Positions 1 through 7,419 of a DNA stretch of 15,200 bases are shown here, piece after piece. Both the position numbers and the translations under genes were made by a program. Each line of letters begins with the position of its first letter. Position 1 is the first letter of the stretch. Below the pieces are notes generated by a model, which saw only the letters and a program-made list of their open reading frames with translations, did no database searches and was not told the DNA's origin. This DNA comes from Rickettsiales bacterium (lineage in GTDB: Bacteria > Pseudomonadota > Alphaproteobacteria > Rickettsiales > UBA3002). The stretch lies in contig PBPD01000145.1 of NCBI GenBank assembly GCA_002725445.1, forward strand, positions 1-15,200. Reading direction: 5' to 3'.

Positions 1-2
1 AA

Positions 3-290
3 AATGTAAATTTAGCTTTGTCTTCTTCAACCAATCCATCCGATACCCGGGAAGAAACGCCTAACCAACTGCCCGATAATCCTTTTAATAACACTACCGC
101 TAGCTTGGATATAGATACAAACTTCGATGTGAGTCAATTTTCTCCTATGGTGCTGGCACAGGCCGATGCAGCCGTTGCGGGTGTTGCACCCACGTCGCAG
201 CTTACCGGCGGAGATGATACACAGGATGTGGATATCGCAAACACCGCTGTAACCAGCGCCCAGCCTGTGCCGGAGGGACACAGCGTGTAA
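3..290 (+). CDS. Unrecognised protein, probably 5'-truncated by the window edge
   Basis: The frame is open from position 3 to a TAA at 288-290. The only early start codon is a TTG at 18 with no Shine-Dalgarno sequence before it, and the frame has no stop upstream of it, so I think the gene begins outside the window. The visible 90-odd residues are rich in Asn, Thr, Ser, Asp and Ala, with no hydrophobic segment, no cysteine and no motif I recognise. The composition suggests a disordered, soluble tail. It lies 78 bases upstream of another unrecognised plus-strand gene and the two could be related in function, but nothing shows it. An antisense frame covers the same bases and looks like a shadow. 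It is possible that this is not a gene at all. Confidence 0.4.
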   Translation, partial: NVNLALSSSTNPSDTREETPNQLPDNPFNNTTASLDIDTNFDVSQFSPMVLAQADAAVAGVAPTSQLTGGDDTQDVDIANTAVTSAQPVPEGHSV

Positions 291-368
291 TGTCACAAAA
301 CTGTCACACACAAAATTGTCTAATCCATTATGAACAAACACATAATTTGTTGGAAATGGAGGTGAGTT
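291..368 (+). promoter_or_regulatory. Intergenic region with a TGTCACA direct repeat and an inverted repeat
   Basis: TGTCACA occurs at 291-297 and again at 302-308, one helical turn (11 bases) apart. AACAAA at 333-338 and TTTGTT at 346-351 form an inverted repeat with a 7-base spacer just before the ribosome binding site of the next gene. I see no convincing -35/-10 pair. A regulator site is possible, but chance is not excluded in such AT-rich DNA. Confidence 0.3.
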
Positions 369-1001
369 ATGGCTAAGGGAGACGACACAAAGTCGCAAGA
401 TAGTCGAGTGGAAGCTGAAGAATTTGCAAATGTTGCAACCAATTATAGTGTGCAGAATTTAGCTCTACAATGTGTGCGCGGCGAAGGCGAACGCTTAGCT
501 AGAGTAATGGAAAACGGTGGTGGCATTAACGCAGAAGGCGGTGAATTATGCCGCGCTGCTTTCGATGAACTGAACGACCGCATTGAAGTAGGTGAACGTT
601 TGTATGAGGGCCGAGAAAATAGCCCGCCTTTGACAACCCCGCAGGTGCCGCAAGCTGCAGGGCGGGTGGAAGCCACCACCCGAGGCTTTTTAACAGGGCG
701 GCACGCTGGCTCCGAGAATTACTATGCGTCCTACATGTTTGGCCGTACCAATTCACTGCCAGATTTCATTGACATTCCCAGTAACGTTGCACTGAATGAA
801 GCGGTACGCTCCGCCTGTGTTAGCAACCGTGTGAGTGGTGTCGCACTCGATCGGCAGTATTACGATCTGGCCGAAGGCAACAGCACACCTATAGAGAACT
901 GCGCCGCCATCGGTTATGCCGATGGGCGGGAGGATGGCGGCTTTGCACCGCCTGCCACACCGGGCAATGCAACGCCTCAACGTTCGAACGGCCGCAACTA
1001 A
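369..1001 (+). CDS. Unrecognised 210-residue protein
   Basis: I do not recognise this protein. The ATG at 369 is preceded by GGAGGTGA at 358-365, a near-perfect Shine-Dalgarno sequence at good spacing, so the start is secure and the gene is probably well translated. The N-terminal third (about residues 14-80) is charged and looks helical. The middle (100-125) is rich in Gly, Tyr and Arg. The C-terminus (190-210) is Pro, Gly, Asn and Arg rich and probably disordered. There is no signal peptide and no membrane segment, so a cytoplasmic location is likely. Four cysteines are scattered without a CxxC pair. A GC-rich hairpin follows the gene. Its third codon positions are less GC-biased than in the ppx gene downstream, which may mean a lineage-specific gene. 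Confidence 0.75.
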   Translation: MAKGDDTKSQDSRVEAEEFANVATNYSVQNLALQCVRGEGERLARVMENGGGINAEGGELCRAAFDELNDRIEVGERLYEGRENSPPLTTPQVPQAAGRVEATTRGFLTGRHAGSENYYASYMFGRTNSLPDFIDIPSNVALNEAVRSACVSNRVSGVALDRQYYDLAEGNSTPIENCAAIGYADGREDGGFAPPATPGNATPQRSNGRN

Positions 1002-1024
1002 GCGCCCCCACACCCCATTACAGC

Positions 1025-1051
1025 CACACCCTGCCCCTGCGGCAGGGTGTG
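1025..1051 (+). terminator. Strong GC-rich hairpin, possible terminator
   Basis: CACACCCTGCC at 1025-1035 pairs perfectly with GGCAGGGTGTG at 1041-1051 around the five-base loop CCTGC. It lies 24 bases after the stop of the unknown gene and about 75 bases before the ppx start. Only a short TTT follows at 1055-1057, so it is not a classic intrinsic terminator. It may instead stabilise the 3' end of the upstream message. Confidence 0.5.
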
Positions 1052-1126
1052 TGCGTTTGGGGCGGGCGTGGCGCTGGCCATGCCTTAGGCGTGGAAATCT
1101 GCCCCAATGCATGCTACAACACGCGC

Positions 1127-2212
1127 ATGAGCAAACGCACCAAACATCGCAAGGCCCACACCGATGGCCACAACAGCGCGCCACATACGCGCAGCAAGGC
1201 CGCCAATCAGGGCGCCCAAACCGAGCTGCTGGCCGCGCTGGATCTGGGCACCAACAATTGTCGCCTGCTGATTGCACGCCCCAGTTTTCAGCATGCCTCG
1301 GCGCATAAAAGCCTGAAAGTGGTCGATAGCTATTCGCGCATTGTGCGCCTGGGCGAAGGCATCAGCGACTCAGGCCGCTTAAGCGACGACGCGATGGACC
1401 GCACCTTCAAAGCGCTGCAATCCTGTCAGGCCAAGCTCGACAAACATCCCGACATTCGCGGGCGCTTCGTGGCCACCGAGGCCTGCCGCCGCGCCGCCAA
1501 CGCCGAGGATTTCCTCAAGCGCGTGCGCGACACACTCGGCCTGCATATCGATATTATTTCCAACGAGGAAGAAGCGCGACTGGCCTTTCTGGGCTGTTCG
1601 TCGCTGCTGCAACCCGACACACGATTTGCCCTCGCCTTCGATATTGGTGGCGGGTCTACCGAATTTATGTGGGTGAAGATCGACTCCACCCAGCCGTTCA
1701 GCTCGCACAAACGCCATTTGATTCAGGACTGGCTGTCGATTCCCTACGGCGTGATGAATATGAGCGAACAATTTGGCGGCCCCGCATTCACCGAAATGTA
1801 TTTCGAGGAGATTGTGGCGCGGCTGGTCGAGCAGCTCAGCCCGATGGACCGCGATAACGGCATATCGGAACGTATCTGGAAAGACCGCGTGCAAATGCTG
1901 TCTACCAGCGGCACGGTCACCACGCTGGCGGCGATTCATCTGGATTTGCCACGCTATGACCGCTCCAAGGTGGATGGGCTGAAATTGTCGGTATCCGACA
2001 TTCGCAACGCCACCCAGACCCTGATGCGGATGAGCCCGTCTGAACGCGCGGCACACCCATGCATCGGCTCTGCCCGCACCGATTTTATCCTCTCCGGCTG
2101 CGCCATCTTCGAGGCGATTGTGCGCACCTTCCCGATCGAGAAAATCTCGATTGCCGATCGCGGCGTGCGCGAAGGCATTATCGTGTCGCTCATGCGGGAG
2201 CAGCATCTGTAA
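1127..2212 (+). CDS. ppx: Ppx/GppA family exopolyphosphatase / pppGpp phosphohydrolase
   Basis: This is a family enzyme that releases phosphate from polyphosphate or from pppGpp; sequence alone does not tell which. It has the ASKHA-fold phosphate loops: DLGTNNCRLLIA at about residues 39-50 and FDIGGGSTEF at 171-180. The catalytic acid motif NEEEARLAFLG lies at 147-157, with the active glutamate expected in it. TSGTVTTLAAI at 260-270 is the second conserved loop. At 361 residues it is the short form found in alphaproteobacteria, without the HD-like C-terminal domains of the enterobacterial enzymes. I chose the ATG at 1127. The longer frame starts at a GTG at 1049 inside a hairpin and adds 26 residues unlike the family. 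The first 33 residues are basic and variable. Its stop overlaps the rlmE start (TAATG), so the two are co-transcribed. Confidence 0.92.
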   Translation: MSKRTKHRKAHTDGHNSAPHTRSKAANQGAQTELLAALDLGTNNCRLLIARPSFQHASAHKSLKVVDSYSRIVRLGEGISDSGRLSDDAMDRTFKALQSCQAKLDKHPDIRGRFVATEACRRAANAEDFLKRVRDTLGLHIDIISNEEEARLAFLGCSSLLQPDTRFALAFDIGGGSTEFMWVKIDSTQPFSSHKRHLIQDWLSIPYGVMNMSEQFGGPAFTEMYFEEIVARLVEQLSPMDRDNGISERIWKDRVQMLSTSGTVTTLAAIHLDLPRYDRSKVDGLKLSVSDIRNATQTLMRMSPSERAAHPCIGSARTDFILSGCAIFEAIVRTFPIEKISIADRGVREGIIVSLMREQHL

Positions 2213-2943
2213 TGGCGAAGTTCGGTAAAAAAGGCAGCGGCGGCGGCCAAAAGGGCAAAGGCGGCATGCGTGATCTGACCGTGCGGGTGAAAACCGCGCG
2301 CGGGCGCAAGCCGTCGTCCACACGCTGGCTGCAACGTCAGCTCAACGACCCGTATGTGCAGCTGGCACAGCGCGAAGGCTATCGCAGCCGCGCCGCCTAT
2401 AAGCTGATCGAAATGCACGAGAAGTTTGACCTGTTTCGCCCCGGCCAGCGTGTGCTGGATCTGGGCGCCGCACCGGGCGGTTGGAGTCAGGTAGCGGGCC
2501 AGATTATCGGAGAAAACGGCCATATATTAGGCGTTGATTTGCTGGAAATCGACCCGATGGCCGGCGCTGAATTTATGGTACTGGATTTCACCGACGATGA
2601 TGCGCCTGAGCAGATTTTAGAGAAAATGGGCGGCAAAATGCATATTGTGATGAGCGATATGGCGGCCAACACCACCGGCCATTCCCAAACCGACCATCTG
2701 CGCATTATGGCGCTGTGCGAAATGGCCTATGATTTTGCGCAGGACGTGCTGGCGCCTGGTGGGCATTTTCTGTGTAAAGTGCTGCGCGGCGGCACCGAGG
2801 GCGAGCTGCTGAAAACCATGAAACGTGAATTTGAATCAGTCAAACACGTAAAACCGCAAGCCAGCCGCGCTGATTCGGCAGAATCCTATGTGGTGGCGCT
2901 GGGCTATCGCGGCACCAACACCACCGAAAACACCACCGAGTAA
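2212..2943 (+). CDS. rlmE: 23S rRNA (uridine-2'-O-)-methyltransferase RlmE (FtsJ/RrmJ)
   Basis: RlmE methylates the 2'-OH of a conserved uridine in the A loop of 23S rRNA using S-adenosylmethionine and acts late in 50S assembly. The SAM-binding motif VLDLGAAPGGW is at residues 81-91. The family's K-D-K-E catalytic set can be read as K64, D149, K189 and E224. The 243-residue length is usual for alphaproteobacterial members, which carry a basic Gly/Lys-rich N-terminal extension (residues 1-40 here) that probably contacts RNA. The ATG at 2212 shares bases with the ppx stop. A longer frame from 2059 lies inside ppx and has an unrelated N-terminus. The last ten residues are Asn/Thr/Glu rich and unlikely to be structured. 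Confidence 0.95.
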   Translation: MAKFGKKGSGGGQKGKGGMRDLTVRVKTARGRKPSSTRWLQRQLNDPYVQLAQREGYRSRAAYKLIEMHEKFDLFRPGQRVLDLGAAPGGWSQVAGQIIGENGHILGVDLLEIDPMAGAEFMVLDFTDDDAPEQILEKMGGKMHIVMSDMAANTTGHSQTDHLRIMALCEMAYDFAQDVLAPGGHFLCKVLRGGTEGELLKTMKREFESVKHVKPQASRADSAESYVVALGYRGTNTTENTTE

Positions 2944-2954
2944 TTCATTCGTTA

Positions 2955-3200
2955 TTAGCCAATCTGACGGCCTGAGCCGATAGTGCCTAAAATAGCATCC
3001 GGCGCGATGCCTGAACGGCCTACACGGTCAGCAAAATTGCCTGCACCGCCTGCGGCGTCCAATCCGCCATCAAGTGCCACGTCATCGGCACGGCCGGCCT
3101 CACCCAATTCCTCAGGCAGCTCTTCTGCCGCACGTTCTTCGTCGGTTGGGCCGTCGCTACGGCTTTCTTCGATATCTGATTCTAACTGATCTTTAGGCAT
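2955..3200 (-). CDS. Small acidic protein of unknown function, opposite strand
   Basis: The frame encodes 81 residues from an ATG at 3200, preceded on the minus strand by a GGAGAG Shine-Dalgarno sequence at sensible spacing. Extending it to 3320 adds residues with no ribosome binding site and would run through the guaB upstream region. The first 40 residues are strongly acidic and charged (Glu/Asp/Arg rich, likely helical). The second half is Gly/Ala/Asp rich and ends in a Gly-Ser-Gly-Arg tail. No membrane segment, cysteine or known motif is present. It is convergent with rlmE (11 bases between stops) and divergent from guaB, sharing about 170 bases of upstream DNA. I do not recognise it; codon structure and ribosome binding site support a real gene. 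Confidence 0.6.
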   Translation of the reverse strand: MPKDQLESDIEESRSDGPTDEERAAEELPEELGEAGRADDVALDGGLDAAGGAGNFADRVGRSGIAPDAILGTIGSGRQIG

Positions 3201-3368
3201 ACCACTCTCCACTTTTGTCGTTAGGTGGGGTATAGCGGGCGAATATGTCAACTTCATGACAAAACGGCATTTATTTGACAAAAAATACAAAAAACCTGCT
3301 TTAGGGGGTGACAAAGCCAATTGAATTAGGTAAGAGAGCGTGCAATTTCATTACAGGACGAAATTGCC
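3201..3368. promoter_or_regulatory. Shared upstream region of guaB and the small acidic gene
   Basis: This 168-base AT-rich stretch lies between two divergent starts. A consensus -35 hexamer TTGACA is at 3275-3280 on the plus strand, but no good -10 follows at 16-18 bases, so the exact guaB promoter is uncertain. TGACAAA recurs at 3257, 3276 and 3309. TGTCA (3246-3250) and TGACA (3257-3261) form an inverted repeat with a six-base spacer. For guaB the only ribosome binding site seen is a weak AGGA at 3355-3358, ten bases before the ATG. Confidence 0.45.
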
Positions 3369-4832
3369 ATGACCATTCAAGAAGCCCTCACCTTTGACGA
3401 CGTTCTATTGCAGCCTGCCGCTTCGGAAGTGCTGCCCAACCAAACCGATGTTTCCACCTATCTAACCCAGAAAATTCGGCTAGGCATTCCGCTGATTTCC
3501 GCGGCGATGGACACCGTTACCGAGAGCCGGCTGGCGATTGTGATGGCGCAACATGGCGGCATCGGCTGTATTCACAAAAATATGTCCTATGACGAACAAG
3601 CCGCCGAAGTGCGCAAAGTGAAGAAATTTGAGTCGGGCATGGTGGTAAACCCTGTCACTATTCAGCCTGACGCCACCCTGCAAGACGCCTATGACCTGAT
3701 GGACAAACACACCATCTCCGGCATTCCTGTGGCCGAAGCCAATGGCAAACTTGTGGGCATTCTGACCAACCGCGATGTACGTTTTGCCTCTGACCCACGC
3801 CAAAAGGTCAGCGAGCTGATGACACACGAGAATCTGGTGACGGTGCGAGAAGGCATTGACCGCGAGGAAGCCAAGCGCCTGCTGCACCAGCATCGCATCG
3901 AGAAATTGCTGGTAGTAGACGACAACTACCACTGTATCGGCCTGATCACCGTAAAAGACATTGAAAAAGCACAGGCACACCCACTTGCCTCCAAAGACGA
4001 TAAAGGCCGCCTGATTGTGGCAGCCGCCACCGGTGTGGGCGATGACGGCATCGAGCGCGCGCGTGCGCTGATTGATGCGGATGTCGATGTGGTGATTGTT
4101 GACACCGCACATGGCCACTCCAAAGGCGTGATCGACACCATTGCCACTATCAAGAAAAACGCAGGCCACACGCAAATTATCGGCGGTAACATCGCCACCT
4201 CAGAAGCAGCCAAAGCCCTGATTGATGCAGGTGCCGACGCAGTGAAAGTAGGCATTGGCCCCGGCTCCATCTGCACCACCCGCATCGTGGCAGGCGTTGG
4301 CGTGCCACAACTGACCGCCATTATGGATGTCGCCAAAACCTGCAAGAAAGCAAACATCCCGATGATTGCCGATGGCGGCATCAAATTCTCGGGCGATCTG
4401 GCCAAAGCGATTGCGGCGGGCGCGGGCTGTGTCATGATTGGTTCGCTCTTTGCCGGCACCGAAGAAAGCCCCGGCGAAGTGATTCTGTATCAGGGCCGCT
4501 CCTATAAATCCTATCGCGGCATGGGCAGCGTGGGTGCGATGGCGCGCGGATCGGCAGACCGTTACTTCCAGGCAGAAGTAGCCGACAAGCTGAAGCTGGT
4601 GCCCGAAGGCGTAGAAGGCCGCGTGCCGTTCAAAGGCTCGGCATCCGGCGTGATCCATCAGCTAACGGGCGGCCTGAAGGCTGCCATGGGTTACACAGGC
4701 TCGGCCAGCATTCCAGAACTGCAAAAACGCGCCACTTTCGTGCGAATCACCGGCTCTGGCCTGCGTGAGAGCCATGCGCACGACATTACTATCACGCGTG
4801 AAGCACCAAATTACCGTCTGGAAAATAACTAG
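3369..4832 (+). CDS. guaB: Inosine-5'-monophosphate dehydrogenase GuaB
   Basis: GuaB oxidises IMP to XMP with NAD+, the committed step of guanine nucleotide synthesis. The 487-residue length is standard. The N-terminal barrel part begins with TFDDVLLQP at residues 8-16. Two CBS domains, usually the site of purine nucleotide allostery, occupy about 91-205. The barrel resumes near 215. The catalytic loop GIGPGSICTTR at 296-306 carries the nucleophile Cys302. The IMP phosphate loop is around 360-385, and the flap region SYRGMGSVGAM leads to EGVEGRVPFKG. All expected elements are intact. It is a lone purine gene here, next to rsmB, an arrangement I recall as common in alphaproteobacteria. It has its own upstream region after the divergent small gene. 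Confidence 0.97.
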   Translation: MTIQEALTFDDVLLQPAASEVLPNQTDVSTYLTQKIRLGIPLISAAMDTVTESRLAIVMAQHGGIGCIHKNMSYDEQAAEVRKVKKFESGMVVNPVTIQPDATLQDAYDLMDKHTISGIPVAEANGKLVGILTNRDVRFASDPRQKVSELMTHENLVTVREGIDREEAKRLLHQHRIEKLLVVDDNYHCIGLITVKDIEKAQAHPLASKDDKGRLIVAAATGVGDDGIERARALIDADVDVVIVDTAHGHSKGVIDTIATIKKNAGHTQIIGGNIATSEAAKALIDAGADAVKVGIGPGSICTTRIVAGVGVPQLTAIMDVAKTCKKANIPMIADGGIKFSGDLAKAIAAGAGCVMIGSLFAGTEESPGEVILYQGRSYKSYRGMGSVGAMARGSADRYFQAEVADKLKLVPEGVEGRVPFKGSASGVIHQLTGGLKAAMGYTGSASIPELQKRATFVRITGSGLRESHAHDITITREAPNYRLENN

Positions 4833-4843
4833 CCAACTTTCGT

Positions 4844-4871
4844 TTGCTGCTGGTTCACTCCGTGTTATAAA
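4844..4871 (+). promoter_or_regulatory. Probable sigma-70-type promoter of the rsmB unit
   Basis: TTGCTG (4844-4849) and TATAAA (4866-4871) are separated by 16 bases in the 66-base gap between guaB and rsmB. Transcription would start near 4878, about 20 bases before the rsmB ATG. The palindrome listed next overlaps the -10 and the expected start. Confidence 0.5.
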
Positions 4872-4884
4872 TCGCAGTAACACG
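4861..4884. repeat. Inverted repeat over the rsmB promoter
   Basis: CGTGTTA at 4861-4867 and TAACACG at 4878-4884 are perfect inverted copies with a ten-base spacer. As RNA it would be a weak hairpin without a T-run. As DNA its position over the predicted -10 and start site suits an operator. No regulator is encoded nearby. Confidence 0.4.
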
Positions 4885-4898
4885 TTAAGGACGTATGC

Positions 4899-6215
4899 AT
4901 GAAACCATCGGCACGTATCGCCGCCTCCATCGAGGTGCTGCAAGACATCAATAGCGCGTGGGAAATACATCGCCACACGCCGGCCGATATCCTGTTGGGC
5001 AAATATTTCAAGCAACGGCGCTTCATGGGCTCCAAAGACCGCTTTTTTGTGGGCGAGCTGGTCTATTTTGTATTGCGCCATGGCGGCGCTCTGCAATGGT
5101 GGCTGGAACGCAGCAAAGCAGAGGTGAAGCCCCGCCATTTAGTGCTGCTGGCACTGGTGCTCGGCTATAAACACAGCCTTGAAGAAGTGAACCATCTTTT
5201 CACCGGCGAGAAATACGCGCCGGAAAGCCTGAGCGAAAGCGAAACAACGCTGGTCAGCGACCATATCGGGCTGAACATCGAAAAAGACTTCATGCCGGAA
5301 TGGGCGCGTTATAACATCGCAGAATGGATGGAAGCGCCGCTGCGCGCCTCGCTGGGCGATGATTTCAGTGCAGAAATGCGCGAAGCCATGAAGGAAGCCC
5401 CTGTCGATTTGCGCGTAAATACGCTGAAAACCAGCCGCGCCGATGTTATTTTCGCACTCGATAAAGAAGACATACTATGCTCGCCTACCCGCTTTGCTCC
5501 CAACGGGCTTCGTCTTAAAAAGCGCGCCCCCATCATGGCCACCAAAGCCTTTAAGGATGGCTGGTTCGAGGTGCAGGATGAAGGCTCGCAAATCTGCGCT
5601 GCACTGGTGGCGGCACAGCCCGGCGAGAAAGTGATCGATTTTTGTGCAGGCGCAGGCGGCAAGTCGCTGGCTATTGCGGCGGCCATGGAAAATAAAGGCC
5701 GTATTCTGGCATGGGACACATCAGACAAACGCCTCAATAAATTGCCCAAGCGGCTCGCACGTGCCGGTGTCAGCACCGTACAATTGCGCGTGATTGGCTC
5801 CGAACAGGATGCGGCCATAAAACGCCACGCCGCCTCGGCCGATTGGGTGCTGGTAGACGCACCATGCAGTGGCAGCGGCACCTGGCGGCGTAATCCAGAC
5901 CTTAAATGGCGCTTCACACAAGAGGATCTGGCCGAGGTGATAAAGACACAGGCGGCTATTCTCAGCAGTGCCCGGCAGCTAGTGAAGCCTGGCGGCGCAC
6001 TGGTTTATGTCACCTGCTCCTTATTACGCGAGGAAAATGAGGCGCAACTACTTCGCTTTCTTGGAGAAAATTCGGATTTCAGGGTTGAGTCCCCAGACAA
6101 AATGTGGGATAACCACCTTTCGCATGAACCATATGTAGGTTCTGTGCTGCGCTTAACCCCGCATAAAGACGGGACAGACGGTTTCTTTGCTGCTATTCTA
6201 AGGCGAGAACAGTAA
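4899..6215 (+). CDS. rsmB: RsmB/NOP-family rRNA (cytosine-C5-)-methyltransferase
   Basis: This is a SAM-dependent RNA m5C methyltransferase of the Sun/NOL1/NOP2 family. The likely substrate is 16S rRNA cytosine 967 if it is a true RsmB; the exact target is inferred from family and neighbourhood. Residues 1-140 form a NusB-like helical N-terminus. The methyltransferase domain has SAM motif I VIDFCAGAGGKS at 245-256, motif IV DAPCSGSGTWRRNPDLKW at 320-337 and motif VI TCS at 372-374. Cys323 and Cys373 are the two conserved cysteines, one for catalysis and one for product release. The 438-residue length is normal. The ATG at 4899 follows TTAAGGA at good spacing; an ATG four bases upstream is out of frame. 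It is likely co-transcribed with the peptidase gene 43 bases downstream. Confidence 0.9.
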   Translation: MKPSARIAASIEVLQDINSAWEIHRHTPADILLGKYFKQRRFMGSKDRFFVGELVYFVLRHGGALQWWLERSKAEVKPRHLVLLALVLGYKHSLEEVNHLFTGEKYAPESLSESETTLVSDHIGLNIEKDFMPEWARYNIAEWMEAPLRASLGDDFSAEMREAMKEAPVDLRVNTLKTSRADVIFALDKEDILCSPTRFAPNGLRLKKRAPIMATKAFKDGWFEVQDEGSQICAALVAAQPGEKVIDFCAGAGGKSLAIAAAMENKGRILAWDTSDKRLNKLPKRLARAGVSTVQLRVIGSEQDAAIKRHAASADWVLVDAPCSGSGTWRRNPDLKWRFTQEDLAEVIKTQAAILSSARQLVKPGGALVYVTCSLLREENEAQLLRFLGENSDFRVESPDKMWDNHLSHEPYVGSVLRLTPHKDGTDGFFAAILRREQ

Positions 6216-6258
6216 GACGCAGACGGCAAGCGCAAGCTTAGCAAACATGGATTGGTAA

Positions 6259-7419
6259 ATGGCAAGAAAAACAAGAACCTGGCTAGGACGTTTTACGGTA
6301 TGGATACTCTCCAGACTGTTCTGTCGTCGTAATATTATTATTATCTCCGAGCACAAAACCGGCCACTACCCTATTGGTGTTGGCAAGCAGGTCATTGTTG
6401 TTGCATTGGTATTGGGTTTCGTCACCTGGGCTTCCTATTCCACGGGCAGCTACATGGCCGCCAAAGACACGATCGCTGCTAAAGACCGTGCGATTGCCAA
6501 CAGCTCGCTACGTAATCAGCAGATTGAGAGCGAATTCACATTGTTGAAGCGCGATCTGGTGAAAATGATGAATGATAACAGCGATAATCTCAGTGATTAT
6601 GCGAAATTCGTCATCGAACAATACGGCGCAGAAAAAGGCGACTCCCTCATCGAGCTGGCTGAATCCGACGCATTGAATTCTGGCGCTATTCTGGAGCGTG
6701 TGGCGTTTCTGGAAGAGCAAATGGAAAATATGGCGCAAAATTATGAAACGCTCATCAGCGAAATCGAAGCCACCACAAACGGCAAAGTAGCGGAACTGGA
6801 ACGCGTGATTCGCACCACACGGCTGAATTTGCCAACCATGGAGAGAAAGGCCGAACAGGCCTTGGCGGCGAACCGCGAAGAAGAGGACGAGGACAATCCA
6901 AGCGGCGGCCCGTATGATCCAGTTGAAAAGGGATTGCTGGCCACCTCGCATGAGAATTTATATAAAGAACTCAAGCGCATGATGGTGTTGCACGAAGTGG
7001 TAGATCGTCTGCCGCTTGCAGAACCCATGCCCAATGCACGCCAGACCAGCCGTTATGGTATGCGTCTGGATCCTTTTACCAAACGCCTTGCGCGCCATGG
7101 CGGCATCGACTTTGCGGGCCACCACAAGGAGGCCGTACAGGCTGCAAATAACGGCACGGTTATTTACGCAGGACGGCGTGGCGCCTATGGTAATCTGGTA
7201 GAGATTGATCACGGTTACGGCATCACTACACGTTATGGTCACATGCATAGCGTCAAAGTGAAAAAAGGCCAGATCGTAAAAAAGGGCGATATTATTGGCA
7301 CGCAGGGCACTACGGGCCGTTCGACCGGTTCGCATTTGCATTACGAAGTGCGATATAATAATAAAACCCTTAATCCTTCAAACTTTTTAAAGGCAGGCGA
7401 ATATGTTCAGCAGCAATAA
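6259..7419 (+). CDS. Membrane-anchored M23 (LytM-type) peptidoglycan endopeptidase with coiled coil
   Basis: This zinc endopeptidase should cut peptide cross-links in peptidoglycan. A basic, cytoplasmic N-terminus precedes one membrane segment at about residues 43-63. A long charged helical region (about 68-250), probably coiled coil, leads to the M23 domain at about 262-380. The metal ligands H280 and D284 (HGGID) and H361 (HLH) are present, and so are the catalytic histidines H328 and H359, so it should be active rather than a degenerate EnvC/NlpD-type activator. The gene overlaps the following bactofilin start by 17 bases. M23-bactofilin pairs are known from several bacteria (for example Csd1-CcmA in Helicobacter), where the bactofilin positions the hydrolase to shape the cell. 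The ribosome binding site is weak, consistent with transcription from the rsmB side. Confidence 0.92.
   Translation: MARKTRTWLGRFTVWILSRLFCRRNIIIISEHKTGHYPIGVGKQVIVVALVLGFVTWASYSTGSYMAAKDTIAAKDRAIANSSLRNQQIESEFTLLKRDLVKMMNDNSDNLSDYAKFVIEQYGAEKGDSLIELAESDALNSGAILERVAFLEEQMENMAQNYETLISEIEATTNGKVAELERVIRTTRLNLPTMERKAEQALAANREEEDEDNPSGGPYDPVEKGLLATSHENLYKELKRMMVLHEVVDRLPLAEPMPNARQTSRYGMRLDPFTKRLARHGGIDFAGHHKEAVQAANNGTVIYAGRRGAYGNLVEIDHGYGITTRYGHMHSVKVKKGQIVKKGDIIGTQGTTGRSTGSHLHYEVRYNNKTLNPSNFLKAGEYVQQQ

Noticed and set aside
27..398. Minus-strand frame of 123 codons over the left edge
   Set aside because: It spans an intergenic region and two plus-strand frames, with no motif. The plus-strand frames have better support, though the left one is itself uncertain.
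1049..1126. GTG start extending ppx by 26 residues
   Set aside because: The GTG lies in a stable hairpin, has no ribosome binding site, and the added residues do not resemble the family.
1379..2323. Long minus-strand frame of 314 codons opposite ppx
   Set aside because: It is antisense to a clearly conserved enzyme, is His/Arg/Ala rich without any motif and has no ribosome binding site; GC-rich coding DNA often leaves such shadows.
3201..3320. N-terminal extension of the small acidic gene
   Set aside because: No ribosome binding site, different composition, and it would cover the guaB upstream region.
3480..4175. Minus-strand frame of 231 codons opposite guaB
   Set aside because: Full antisense overlap with guaB and no recognisable domain.
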